DNA of 64,000 nt from CAVWDI01 sp046259385 (GCA_046259385.1 JBJYWI010000083.1:41021-105020); one strand, 5' to 3'. Positions 33,690 to 42,648 are shown, numbered from the stretch's first letter. A program made the numbers and translations. Notes: generated by a model from the sequence alone, not told the origin.

Positions 33690-34457
33690 ATGGCTGGAAA
33701 CCTTCGGATAACATTTGTTGGACACGCTTCTGTCCTGATTGAAATGGATGGGGAACGGATATTGACAGATCCACTGTTGCGAAACCGGGTCTGGCACCTC
33801 CACCGCCATCACCCTCAAGTCGATCCTGAACTGCTGTCTGACCTCTCAACGGTGTTGATTTCACATGCCCATTTGGATCATCTGGATTTTCCGTCACTGC
33901 GCAGATTGGAATGGAAAAATTATTTAATTTCTCCGCGCGGCACAGCTCAGATGCTGGAAAAGGCGGGAGTCCAGGATGTGGTCGAGATTAGTTGTGGTGA
34001 ACACCTTGAGATTGGTTGTATAACGATAACAGCAACCCAGGCCAAGCATGACGGCGCCCGCTACCGCTATAGCCAGCAAGCCGAATCGCTTGGATACTTA
34101 ATAAGCGGATCAAGCCTGATTTATTTTGCAGGAGACACAGAGTTGTTTCCTGAGATGGCGGATTTAGCCAGGAATTTAAAGGTTGCCCTGCTGCCTGTTT
34201 GGGGCTGGGGCCCGAATCTCGGTCTGGGCCACATGGATCCGCAACAGGCAGCCCAGGCGCTGCAGCTCCTGCAACCGGATATTGCAATTCCAATCCATTG
34301 GGGCACATTTCTCCCCTTTGGTTTGAAATGGCTGCTGCCAAGGATTTTATCTGACCCCCCCCGGTTTTTTGCAAGTTTTGCTGAAAAACTGGCGCCAGAA
34401 GTCAGGGTAATCATCCTTGAACCGGGAGAATCGATTGAACTGTCTCCTGGAGATTGA
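33690..34457 (+). CDS. UlaG-like metallo-beta-lactamase-fold hydrolase
   Basis: Metal-dependent hydrolase of the MBL superfamily (L-ascorbate-6-phosphate lactonase-like branch). Seen: ITFVGHASVLIEMDG, zinc ligands HAHLDHLDFPS (HxHxDH), ATQAKHDGARY, LIYFAGDTELFPEM, and IPIHWGTF. 255 aa from ATG 33690; the frame opens at a TTG four codons earlier. Substrate unknown. No ascorbate genes nearby, so the lactonase label should not be carried over. Confidence 0.85.
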   Translation: MAGNLRITFVGHASVLIEMDGERILTDPLLRNRVWHLHRHHPQVDPELLSDLSTVLISHAHLDHLDFPSLRRLEWKNYLISPRGTAQMLEKAGVQDVVEISCGEHLEIGCITITATQAKHDGARYRYSQQAESLGYLISGSSLIYFAGDTELFPEMADLARNLKVALLPVWGWGPNLGLGHMDPQQAAQALQLLQPDIAIPIHWGTFLPFGLKWLLPRILSDPPRFFASFAEKLAPEVRVIILEPGESIELSPGD

Positions 34458-34537
34458 TTCTTCCCGGTGTCGAGTAAAATTAGATAGAGTTTACTGTCGC
34501 CTCTTTAGACCTTATCGATTTAAAAAAAAAGTTCAAA

Positions 34538-36108
34538 ATGAAAACTGAATGGAAAACTACCACCAGATATATTGTTGCGATCGGACTGTTTTTATTTGCT
34601 TTAGTGGTTATTTACCTGAGCAGTCCAGTTATTCCAATGCTGATTATCGCTTCGCTGATAGCACTTCTTGTAACACCGATAATCAATTGGCTTTGCGAAC
34701 GGTTCCGGTTTCCTCGTGGACTTTCAGTCCTGGTTACTTTTCTACTTGTGGCAGTTGTAATTATCTTAGCCCCGCTGATCCTGATCCCTCCCATAATCAA
34801 TGCAGTCAACTTCCTTTTAAATCTTGACTATGAGACCTTATTTACCAACGTTTTGGTGTGGATTGAAACATCATTGCGGGCGGTAAAGGCAGATGGATTC
34901 AGGGTGCTTGGTTTGCGGTTGATCCTGGACAGCATGATTGATCCAATTTTGAACGTAATCGAAGGGGCGGATTCGATTGTAACGCCAGAACTTCCTTCAT
35001 TAACGGCGATCATACCCTCAATCGGGCAGGCTTTTGCTTTTAGCTATGGATTCGCAGTTGAGTTTGTAGGAACAGTTTTTTCCGGGTTTGTTGCATTTCT
35101 TTTCTTAATTATCTCCTCAATTTACCTAAGCGTTGATGGTGACCGGCTTGTAGGCGGGTTTGTCCGCTCTGTTCCAAAAACTTACCGGGTTGAAGTTGAA
35201 CAACTGCTGGATAGACTGCGGGGAGTGTGGGACTCGTTTTTTCGTGGACAAGTCACTCTGATGGTCGTCATCGGTATATTAGTTTGGCTTGGATTAACAA
35301 TCCTAGGATTGCCAGGTGCTTTTGCGCTCGGGATCATTGCGGGCTTGCTGGAAATCATCCCGAACCTTGGCCCTCTCCTTGCAGCCATCCCGGCGGTGAT
35401 AGTAGCCCTTCTGCAGGGTTCTGATACACTGGCGGTCAACAATTTTATCTTTACCCTGATTATTATTGGTTTTTATGTTGTGGTAAATTTTTTTGAAAAT
35501 ACAGTTGTTGTACCAAGAGTGATGAGCGAATCAGTCAAGCTGCACCCGCTGGTAGTGATACTGGGAGTTCTGATAGGCGCATCTACCTGGGGTATCCTGG
35601 GCGCGCTGCTGGCTGCCCCGGTGATCGCCTCCAGCCGGGAGATTTTTTCCTATCTTTACAGGCATGTAATCGGAGAAGATCCGTTTCCTCCCCCCAAGCC
35701 AGAGCCGGACAACATGGATATCTCATTAGGCACCAAGATAGGGGAAATCAAAGAAAGAGCCGGGGAACTGATTCAGCATATTCCCGGGGTGGATACTGAA
35801 TCCCGTGTGGATACTGAATCCCATGTGGATGCGGAATCCCTGCTGGATACTGGATCTGCANNNNNNNNNNNNNNNNNNNNNNNNNNNNNNNNNNNNNNNN
35901 NNNNNNNNNNNNNNNNNNNNNNNNNNNNNNNNNNNNNNNNNNNNNNNNNNNNNNNNNNNNTGTGGATACTGAATCCCATGTGGATGCGGAATCCCTGCTG
36001 GATACTGGATCTGCATCGAAGCATTCAGAAGATGCACCTGCTGTACAAAATGAGGGCAGGGAAATTGGTGGTGATGAGAGCCAATCCGGGGCAGATATTG
36101 AAGGCTGA
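34538..36108 (+). CDS. AI-2E family (YdiK/TqsA-type) membrane permease, interrupted by assembly gap
   Basis: Polytopic membrane protein of the AI-2E transporter family; members include autoinducer-2 exporters and Na+/H+ antiporters. Seen: YIVAIGLFLFALVVIYLSSPVIPML, FRFPRGLSVLVTFLLV, GVWDSFFRGQVTLMVVIGILVWL, GLLEIIPNLGPLLAAIPA, ENTVVVPRVMSESVKLHPLVVILGVLIG, all typical. A cytoplasmic tail of six-residue repeats (VDTESR, VDTESH, VDAESL, LDTGSA) runs into the 100-N gap at 35861-35960. In the frame that continues the same repeats after the gap, the protein ends at TGA 36106-36108 (tail EGREIGGDESQ). The 100-N spacer is not a multiple of three, so naive translation past it gives a false end at 36142. 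If the 55-bp flanking duplicates are one copy, the protein is 471 aa. Confidence 0.87.
35806..36015. repeat. 100-N scaffold gap flanked by identical 55-bp sequences
   Basis: Bases 35806-35860 and 35961-36015 are identical over all 55 positions, and the 100 N lie exactly between. The flanks consist of 18-bp repeats coding for hexapeptides in the permease tail. An exact 55-bp overlap at contig ends is what a k=55 de Bruijn assembly leaves; either the ends should simply be merged (frame is then preserved) or an unknown number of repeat units is missing. Confidence 0.85.
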
Positions 36109-36142
36109 AAAGCCGCGATACGCGCTCCGCAAGGATAATTAA

Positions 36143-39100
36143 ATGAATAACCAGCATGCCAACGAGCAACCTGAAAACAACTGGGGAAAAATCAATATTG
36201 TTATTGAACCGCATGCATACAGTGTGGCCCCTGGAAGCAGCATAACAATCCCGTTAAAAATAAAATTCAGCGGGGATGGGGTTGAATCCTTCCTCTTGAG
36301 GGTAGTTGGGATACCTTCCGATTGGGTTTATATTCCCCAGCCGGTGATGCAGTTTAACCCGGGTGAACAGAAGGATGTGGCGGTAACCGTCCAACCGCCT
36401 GCTGCTCCAAGGGGTCAAGTTGGAAGATATCCGCTGAACTTCGAAATTTCAAGCCAGTTAAACCCAGACACTAAATCAACTGCCCAGGTTAGCCTGGTTG
36501 TCGCTGCCTATGAAGTGCACGGGGATATCAGCGTGCTGGTTGAATCAACCCACTACACAGTCCCGCCTGGGGGCGAGACCACTATCCGACTTGTTCTGCG
36601 AAACCAGGGATTTCTGGAAGACACTTTTAAAATCAAACTTGAAGGCATCCCTGTTGAGTGGATAAGCGGTCCTGCTCACTCCATAACACTTGCTGAGGGT
36701 GCACAGGGTGAGGTTACGTTCAGAATCCAGGCTCCCCCCTCACCGCCGGGAAGAGCCGGAAGATATCCATTCACAATCAGGATTACTGGACAAGATGATC
36801 CAGATCAAGCTGTTGAAATCGGAGCTACGTTAACAATTGCGGCTTATGAGGTGACAGGCCGGATTGGAGTACTGATGGCTGGAACACAGTATGCAGTCCA
36901 GCCTGGCGAGAAGGTATCGATCCCACTTGTGCTGCTGAACCAGGGCTTAACGGAGGATCACTTTAAACTGTCTGTCGAGGGCGTTCCTGTCAACTGGGTA
37001 TCAACCGCCTCGCCGATCACCTATCTGGCGCCCGGCGACCAAAAAGAAGTGGTTGTGGAAATACAGCCGCCGCGCCATGCCCAGAGCCGGGCGGGAAGAA
37101 ATTCGCTGGTCCTGGCTATAACCAGCCAGCAGGCTCCCGACCAGAAGGCAGAGGTCGAGTGTGTGCTGACTGTTGCGACCTTCACCCAGTTCAGAAGTGA
37201 ACTGCGCCCCGTCCGGATTGAATCAAACCAAAATGCCCAGGTCATAATAGAAAACCAGAGCAATATACAGGAGAATTTTTCAGTTCTGTGCAAGGCGGAT
37301 GAACAGGAATTGGAATTTTCCCCTTCCGAGGCCCAGAATGTGCGTGTACCTCCTGGCCAGGTCAGCGCGGTCCAGTTCCAGGCTCAACCCAGAAGGCGCC
37401 CGCTCTTTGGCGGTGAACATATCTATCCATATTCCGTGACAGTAGCTTCTTCGGACGGCAGCAGGCAGACCAGAAAAGGCGAAGTCAGCGCGAAAGCATT
37501 AATTCCATTTCTGGTGATTCCTATCCTGGTTGTGCTTTGTGTGGGATTGACCTGTATATTGGGTTATCTGGTGATCCAGCGCCAGTCAGACAGGTCGGGA
37601 GCAGTCCAGGCTACCCAGACAGCCGCAGCAAACCAGACCGCGGCGGCGATAATTGGGGAGGAGGACACCGATGGCGATGGGTTAACCAACCGGGAGGAGC
37701 TCGAATGGGGAACAGATCCGACTAACCCGGATTCAGATAGTGACCAACTCCAGGATGGCCCTGAAGTAAAACAGTACGGAACAGACCCCTTGAACCCGGA
37801 TACGGATGGGGACAGGCTTTCAGACGGCGATGAGATTCAGCGCGGGACTGACCCGCTGAGCCCGGACAGCGAAGGCGACCGCTTGAATGATGGCGATGAG
37901 GTGGAGCGAGGCACAGATCCGCTAAACCCCGATTCGGACAGCGATGGCCTTGGTGATGGCGATGAGGTAGAGCGCGGGACTGATCCGCTTGAACCAGATT
38001 CGGATGAAGATAAATTGTTCGATGGGCCGGAAATCCAGCTGGGGACGGATCCTCTGAATCCGGATACCGATCGAGATCGGCTTATCGACGGGGAGGAAAA
38101 CCTACCCTGTCCTGACCCGCTGAACCCTGATTCGGATGCTGATGGGATTATAGACGGCGAGGACCTCGATCCATGCGACCCTTCCAACCCTTCCCTGACC
38201 GCTTCAGCAGTACCTCCAAGCTCGACACCGGTTCCGCCGACGGTGCCGCCTACCGGTGAGCCTACAGAACCTGTTGGTAATCCTGGAGCGGGCAAAATCG
38301 CCTTCGAATCAAACCGGGGTGGAAATGCTGATATTTATATTCTCGATACCCAGAGCTTGGAGGTAGCACGACTGACCAATGAGCCGGCAGTGGATACTCA
38401 ACCAGCCTGGTCCCCGGATGGGAGCAAAATCGCCTTCGCTTCCGACCGCAGCGGGAATTTTGACATTTATGTTATGAACTCCGATGGGAGTAATGTCCAG
38501 AATATTACAAACAATGAGATTGGGGACGATCTGCACCCTGCCTGGTCACCCGATGGAAATTGGATCGCTTTTTCAACCGACAGGGACGGGAACCGGGAGA
38601 TTTATTCTATCCAGGTTGATGGCCCGGGGATCCATAACCTCTCAAATTCTCCCGATTCGGAGGAATACCAACCGCACTGGTTTGAGAGCGGCGGGATTTT
38701 GTTCAGCAATGATATGATCGTTTTTACTTCTGAGCGGGACGGAAATCCGGAGATATACAGGATGAACCCGGATGGATCCGATCAGGTTCGCCTGACGAAT
38801 AATCCAGCCGCAGATTACAGCCCAAATGGGTCGCCCCAAGGGAATCAGATCGCCTTTATAACTGAAAGGGATGGCAACCCGGAGGTGTACTTGATGGATA
38901 TCGACGGCGGCAACCCGCAGAACCTGAGCCAGAGCCCAGCCGCCGAACTGCACCCTGCCTGGAGACCGGACGGCGACTGGATTGCTTTTACCACCAACCG
39001 GGACGGTATCCAGGAGATTTATGCAATCTTGCTGGGCAGCGCTCAGCCGTTGAACCTTTCCAATAATCCTTCCGAGGATTTGTATCCTGCATGGAAATAA
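36143..39100 (+). CDS. 985-aa multidomain protein: COG1470-like domains, TM helix, TSP3 Ca2+ repeats, TolB-like propeller
   Basis: Seen in order: three clear beta-sandwich repeats of about 110 aa (17-125, 128-236, 239-346), each with VAPGSS/VPPGGE/VQPGEK, a G-[IV]P-x-[DEN]-W motif and an R-x-G-R-Y/N end, plus a divergent fourth to 450, resembling COG1470/NPCBM-associated domains; one transmembrane helix at about 452-478 (IPFLVIPILVVLCVGLTCILGYLV); about eight thrombospondin type 3-like Ca2+ repeats (GTDPLNPDSDSDGLGDGDEV type) at 509-690; a Pro/Thr linker; and six TolB/PD40 blades (AWSPDGSKIAFASDRSGNFD type) at 715-985. No signal peptide. Likely surface sensor or scaffold; function unknown. 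It follows the permease by 34 bp, preceded by AAGGATAATTAA. Confidence 0.85.
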   Translation: MNNQHANEQPENNWGKINIVIEPHAYSVAPGSSITIPLKIKFSGDGVESFLLRVVGIPSDWVYIPQPVMQFNPGEQKDVAVTVQPPAAPRGQVGRYPLNFEISSQLNPDTKSTAQVSLVVAAYEVHGDISVLVESTHYTVPPGGETTIRLVLRNQGFLEDTFKIKLEGIPVEWISGPAHSITLAEGAQGEVTFRIQAPPSPPGRAGRYPFTIRITGQDDPDQAVEIGATLTIAAYEVTGRIGVLMAGTQYAVQPGEKVSIPLVLLNQGLTEDHFKLSVEGVPVNWVSTASPITYLAPGDQKEVVVEIQPPRHAQSRAGRNSLVLAITSQQAPDQKAEVECVLTVATFTQFRSELRPVRIESNQNAQVIIENQSNIQENFSVLCKADEQELEFSPSEAQNVRVPPGQVSAVQFQAQPRRRPLFGGEHIYPYSVTVASSDGSRQTRKGEVSAKALIPFLVIPILVVLCVGLTCILGYLVIQRQSDRSGAVQATQTAAANQTAAAIIGEEDTDGDGLTNREELEWGTDPTNPDSDSDQLQDGPEVKQYGTDPLNPDTDGDRLSDGDEIQRGTDPLSPDSEGDRLNDGDEVERGTDPLNPDSDSDGLGDGDEVERGTDPLEPDSDEDKLFDGPEIQLGTDPLNPDTDRDRLIDGEENLPCPDPLNPDSDADGIIDGEDLDPCDPSNPSLTASAVPPSSTPVPPTVPPTGEPTEPVGNPGAGKIAFESNRGGNADIYILDTQSLEVARLTNEPAVDTQPAWSPDGSKIAFASDRSGNFDIYVMNSDGSNVQNITNNEIGDDLHPAWSPDGNWIAFSTDRDGNREIYSIQVDGPGIHNLSNSPDSEEYQPHWFESGGILFSNDMIVFTSERDGNPEIYRMNPDGSDQVRLTNNPAADYSPNGSPQGNQIAFITERDGNPEVYLMDIDGGNPQNLSQSPAAELHPAWRPDGDWIAFTTNRDGIQEIYAILLGSAQPLNLSNNPSEDLYPAWK

Positions 39101-39148
39101 CCATTAATCATTGAAAAATTTTGTAAGGATTCTTTTGAGGTAAAAAAA

Positions 39149-39520
39149 ATGATTGGGAGAATAGTTATTCGCTGGGTAATTATCGTGATCGCGTTATTCG
39201 TCGCTGAATGGCTGTTAGATGGGATATATGTCGTCGGCACTGATGGGTGGATCGCCTTCAGTGTGATGGCTATTGTTCTCGGATTGGTTAACGCCATCAT
39301 CCGCCCGATCTTATCCTGCCTGTCCTGTGGCTGTATTGTCCTGACCCTGGGCCTGTTTTTGCTGGTCATCAACGGTCTGACACTCTGGATCTCTTCGTGG
39401 ATAGCAGTCAATGTTCTTAATGTGGGATTTGTGGTAGAAGATTATTTCTCCGCCTTTTTGGGAGGGTTGATCGTGAGCGCAGTTTCGTTTGTGTTATCCC
39501 TGCTGTTGGTGGATGATTGA
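39149..39520 (+). CDS. phage holin family 4_2-type small membrane protein
   Basis: 123-residue protein with four hydrophobic helices (VIIVIALFVAEWLL, GWIAFSVMAIVLGLVNAIIRPI, CIVLTLGLFLLVINGLTLWI, FSAFLGGLIVSAVSFVLSLLLV). The pattern LGLVNAIIRPIL followed by TLGLFLLVINGLTL is the signature of the so-called phage holin 4_2 (YvlD-like) family, which despite its name is chromosomal and of unknown function in most bacteria. Not evidence for a prophage. Starts after GAGGTAAAAAAA. Confidence 0.85.
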   Translation: MIGRIVIRWVIIVIALFVAEWLLDGIYVVGTDGWIAFSVMAIVLGLVNAIIRPILSCLSCGCIVLTLGLFLLVINGLTLWISSWIAVNVLNVGFVVEDYFSAFLGGLIVSAVSFVLSLLLVDD

Positions 39521-39595
39521 TTGATCCAGACAAGAGGTTTCTATTGAAAGTACTCTGAGGAAAAAGGGATTTTTAAATAAATCAAGAGGAGGACA

Positions 39596-39751
39596 ATGTC
39601 CAATTTGGTCGTGATTACTTTTGACAATATGGAAGAAGCTGGCAAAGTAAGGGAATCGCTGCGTAAAGGACAGAAGGGGGTCTATATAAGCCTGGATGAT
39701 TCAGCAGTTGTTATAAAAGATCAGGAAGGTAATGCACACGTACATAATTAA
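39596..39751 (+). CDS. DUF1269 protein, N-terminal half (gene split by in-frame TAA)
   Basis: 51 residues from ATG 39596 (AGAGGAGGACA Shine-Dalgarno) to TAA 39749-39751. The sequence SNLVVITFDNMEEAGKVRE... VYISLDDSAVVIKDQEG matches the soluble N-terminal domain of DUF1269 membrane proteins. The next gene starts at the very next base, in the same frame, with the rest of that protein, so a single stop codon has cut one gene in two. Confidence 0.75.
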   Translation: MSNLVVITFDNMEEAGKVRESLRKGQKGVYISLDDSAVVIKDQEGNAHVHN

Positions 39752-40087
39752 ATGGACCGCGGTGTAAAAGTAGGCGCGATTGGCGGAGGGTTCCTGGGAT
39801 TGCTGATCAGCGGGATTTTCTTTCCTGTGGCAGGATTGCTGTTAGGCGCCTTGGGCGGAGCTCTGGTGGGCAAACTTGCAGCTTCAGAGATTGATAATAA
39901 ATTTGTCGATGATGTAACGGGCGATTTGAAACCTGGCACCTCCGCTGTCTTCTTCATTGTGCGCGAAACAAACCCGGACTATGCAATTGCCAGCATGCGT
40001 CCTTACAAAGGCAATATTTACCACACATCCCTGCCCCCGGAAACAGAGAAAGCCCTGCGGGATGAATTGAATAAGAGAATAGAATAA
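39752..40087 (+). CDS. DUF1269 protein, C-terminal half with glycine-zipper membrane segment
   Basis: 111 residues starting at ATG 39752 directly after the TAA of the first half. DRGVKVGAIGGGFLGLLISGIFFPVAGLLLGALGGALVGKL is the Gly-rich membrane hairpin of DUF1269, followed by LKPGTSAVFFIVRE and the family's C-terminal LPPETEKALRDEL. The natural protein would be about 163 aa. TAAATG could allow reinitiation so both halves may be made. Function of the family is unknown. Confidence 0.75.
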   Translation: MDRGVKVGAIGGGFLGLLISGIFFPVAGLLLGALGGALVGKLAASEIDNKFVDDVTGDLKPGTSAVFFIVRETNPDYAIASMRPYKGNIYHTSLPPETEKALRDELNKRIE

Positions 40088-40244
40088 AAAAGCATAATTG
40101 TGAAGATGACATGGAAGTAAGAGCCAAAATCGGGTTGTGCTTAAGCTATTTGACAACCCAATCGGATTACGTATAATAGATGTTTGAAACTGGAATATTT
40201 TTATAATCCAGGAAATTATCATTTTTTAGAAAGCGAGGAGAATT

Positions 40245-40781
40245 ATGACTACAGCTGAAGCATTACAAGGTGAAGGAGACCGGACGATCCCGTGGTGGCT
40301 CGTGCTGCTGGAGGGCATAGCGGCGGTTATCATCGGCATCCTGCTGCTGATCGAGCCGCGCATGACGATCACCGTTCTGGTATGGATCCTGGGAATTTAC
40401 TGGTTTGTCTCTGGTATTTTCTCGATCATCAGTATATTTATTGACAGCACCGCCTGGGGATGGAAACTGTTCATCGGTGTTCTGGGCATTATCGCCGGTC
40501 TGGTAATAATGCGCCACCCGTTGTGGAGCTCCCTGCTGGTGCCTGCGGTTGCGGTGATCGTGCTCGGCATCGAGGGCTTGATCATTGGTGTTGTGCGCCT
40601 GATCCAGGCATTCCAGGGTGAAGGCTGGGGAGCAGGCATACTTGGCGTACTGAGCATAATATTCGGCATCATCCTGCTGGGCAATGCATTTCTGGCGAGC
40701 CTGTCCCTTCCGCTTGTGCTGGGCATCTTCGCAATCGTTGGCGGTGTGATGGCGATAATTGCGGCGTTCAGGTTGAAATAA
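40245..40781 (+). CDS. HdeD-family (DUF308) membrane protein
   Basis: 178 residues with six hydrophobic helices arranged as three repeats (PWWLVLLEGIAAVIIGILLL, WGWKLFIGVLGIIAGLVIM, GWGAGILGVLSIIFGIILL), the pattern of HdeD/DUF308 proteins; HdeD is linked to acid resistance in E. coli but most homologues are uncharacterised. GCGAGGAGAATT precedes the ATG. Followed by a strong terminator. Confidence 0.85.
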   Translation: MTTAEALQGEGDRTIPWWLVLLEGIAAVIIGILLLIEPRMTITVLVWILGIYWFVSGIFSIISIFIDSTAWGWKLFIGVLGIIAGLVIMRHPLWSSLLVPAVAVIVLGIEGLIIGVVRLIQAFQGEGWGAGILGVLSIIFGIILLGNAFLASLSLPLVLGIFAIVGGVMAIIAAFRLK

Positions 40782-40805
40782 CACGTTTAGTTAATTTATA
40801 AACGA

Positions 40806-40838
40806 ACAGGAGCTGGCACATCCGGCTCCTGTTTTTTC
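40806..40838 (+). terminator. intrinsic terminator after the HdeD-like gene
   Basis: ACAGGAGC...GCTCCTGT stem (40806-40813 with 40825-40832) with extra GG/CC pairs in the loop, followed by TTTTTT. Starts 24 bases after the stop. Confidence 0.8.
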
Positions 40839-41310
40839 TTTTTGTCGACTCGCTTGCAGGTCATGAGACATATCCGACAGGACGCTAACTTGAGCCCGAA
40901 TTACTGCCGCAAGGAAAAATCCGATAAAATTTTAATCTTGCTTGCAACCCTTGCTGTGCTTACAACGATATATGGCCATGTCCCTTCCCACCAGCTGAAA
41001 ACAATCTGCGGGTGCTCACTGGAGGGGATGGGGAGAAGATTTAATCAAGTGAAAAAGTAGATAATGGAGGGCATTAATACTAGTTTGTTTATGAAAAAAA
41101 GCCCGTTATCTTTATAATCTAATTTCCTTAGTTGTTGTGGTTAAGGTCCAATTTGCCCCGACCTTTTTTTTACTGGCGGCAAAGCAGACTCTTTCCGAAA
41201 GGATAGCTGGCAGGGTATAATCTTCCCGAGAAATGAGGGTAAATTCATAAGTTAACAGCCGGGCTCGAACCAGAATCACGGAACTTTGGGTATAAGATCA
41301 GGAGTAATAC
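40839..41310. other. intergenic region before the FabF fusion
   Basis: About 470 bases without a convincing gene. A 72-codon frame (40842-41060, from TTG; or ATG 40862) would encode a Cys- and Lys-containing peptide with one short hydrophobic stretch (ILILLATLAVLTTIYG) but has no clear start signal or recognised family. TATAAT at 41216-41221 is a plausible -10 for fabF, though its -35 (TTCCGA) is poor. No riboswitch or repeat recognised. Confidence 0.35.
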
Positions 41311-42648
41311 ATGGAAATCCAGTGCAGCGCCTGCCAGACAATGAATCCAACGGAAGCGAATTACTGCATGCAATGCGGGCGGCCGCTCGCGGCTGCTGGG
41401 AGTCGCCCGGAAGGCAGCAGGGTTGTTATCACAGGGATGGGGGTTGTATCGCCCCTGGGCAACAGCCTGCAGGAAAACTGGGAAGCTTTGCTGGCAGGGA
41501 AAAGCGGGATAAGCGAGACAACCCAAATCCCGAATGCCGACAAGTATCCTTGCAAGTTTTCAGCTGGCGTCAGGGATTTTAATCCAAAGGAATATATGGA
41601 TCATAAGCTTGCCCGCCGGATCACAGAATCAAGCCAATATGCCCTTGCCGCTGCTCGAATGGCGTTCGAGGACGCCTCGCTAGACGAGACCCAGTTTGAA
41701 CCGACCCGCAGTGGGGTTGTGGTGGGAACGGCTGCCGTGGGCAGCATCGTGGAAACAGAGCAGGCAATGCGAAAGCTTATTTCGAACCAGCGCATCTCGC
41801 CAATCAAATTTAATTCAGTCTGGCCCAATATGGCTGCATTTGCGGTCGCAAGCCGGCTTAACTTTTCGGGTTACAACGCCACCATTGTGACAGCCTGCGC
41901 CTCAGGAACCCAGTCGCTGGCAACTGCAGCTGATGCTATCCGGTTGGGATATGTGGACGTCGCAGTTGCAGGTGGAACCGAATCAATCAAGAGCGAGGTC
42001 GCCCTGGCGGGTTTCTCTGGCATTGGGGCGTTGTCCGTGCGCTGCGATGATCCTTCCAAGGTGAGCCGACCATTTGATAAAGACCGGGACGGCTTGATTC
42101 CGGGGGAGGGGTCGGCGATGTTAATTCTGGAGAGCCTTGGGCATGCCCGCTCACGGGAAGCTAGGATTTACGCTGAGATTTTAGGTTACGCGATTGGGAG
42201 CGACGCCCGCCATGAAACAGAACCGACGCCTGCCTCCCAGGCGCATACGATGCGACAGGCGTTATCTTCGGCTGGAATTTCGCCTGAAGAAGTCGATTAT
42301 ATTAACCCCCATGCCACCTCTACACCGGTCGGCGATGCTATGGAAACGGAGGCAATCAAGCTTGTGTTTGGCGATAGGGCTTATAAAATCCCTATCAGCG
42401 CCACCAAATCGATGGTTGGGCATATGCTGGGCGCAGCCGGCGCGCTCGAGGCAATTGTGTGCGTGCTCAGCATCCGGGAAAACCAGATTCACGGGACAAT
42501 GAACTATGAGAACCCAGATCCAGAATGCGACCTGGATTACGTGCCCAACAAACCACGCCAACTGCCGGTGCGGGTGGCACTGTCCAACTCATTCGGTTTC
42601 GGCGGACAGAACGCCTGCATTGTGCTGGGGGAGTTTAATAGCGATTAA
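41311..42648 (+). CDS. fabF: beta-ketoacyl-ACP synthase II (FabF-like) with N-terminal zinc ribbon
   Basis: Condensing enzyme of fatty-acid (or related polyketide) synthesis. Seen: residues 1-26 form a zinc ribbon, C5-x2-C8...C19-x2-C22 (CSACQTMNPTEANYCMQCGRP); then a complete ketosynthase from VVITGMGVVSPLG: catalytic Cys196 in TACASGTQ, His334 in NPHATSTPVGD, His371 in SMVGHMLGAAGALEA, and NSFGFGGQNACIVL at the end. AGGAG ahead of the ATG at 41311 supports inclusion of the ribbon; a start after it would need an internal codon with no signal. Ordinary FabF is about 412 aa and starts at the KS core, so the fusion is unusual. No acpP, fabG or fabD adjacent. Confidence 0.9.
   Translation: MEIQCSACQTMNPTEANYCMQCGRPLAAAGSRPEGSRVVITGMGVVSPLGNSLQENWEALLAGKSGISETTQIPNADKYPCKFSAGVRDFNPKEYMDHKLARRITESSQYALAAARMAFEDASLDETQFEPTRSGVVVGTAAVGSIVETEQAMRKLISNQRISPIKFNSVWPNMAAFAVASRLNFSGYNATIVTACASGTQSLATAADAIRLGYVDVAVAGGTESIKSEVALAGFSGIGALSVRCDDPSKVSRPFDKDRDGLIPGEGSAMLILESLGHARSREARIYAEILGYAIGSDARHETEPTPASQAHTMRQALSSAGISPEEVDYINPHATSTPVGDAMETEAIKLVFGDRAYKIPISATKSMVGHMLGAAGALEAIVCVLSIRENQIHGTMNYENPDPECDLDYVPNKPRQLPVRVALSNSFGFGGQNACIVLGEFNSD

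Noticed and set aside
36109..36142. Extension of the AI-2E permease to 36142
   Set aside because: Arises only from translating 100 N out of frame; the natural frame ends at 36108.
37670..38200. Tandem DNA repeat or CRISPR-like array in the TSP3 region
   Set aside because: The repeats are coding TSP3-like units with diverged bases in one open frame, not spacer-separated direct repeats.
39149..39520. Evidence of prophage from a phage-holin-type protein
   Set aside because: This family is mostly chromosomal and no other phage genes are nearby.
40842..41060. 72-codon frame after the terminator at 40806
   Set aside because: Starts on TTG right after the terminator T run without Shine-Dalgarno and matches no family; could be chance.
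41240..41290. GGGCTCGAACC as a tRNA T-arm
   Set aside because: Flanking bases do not form the T-stem or acceptor stem.
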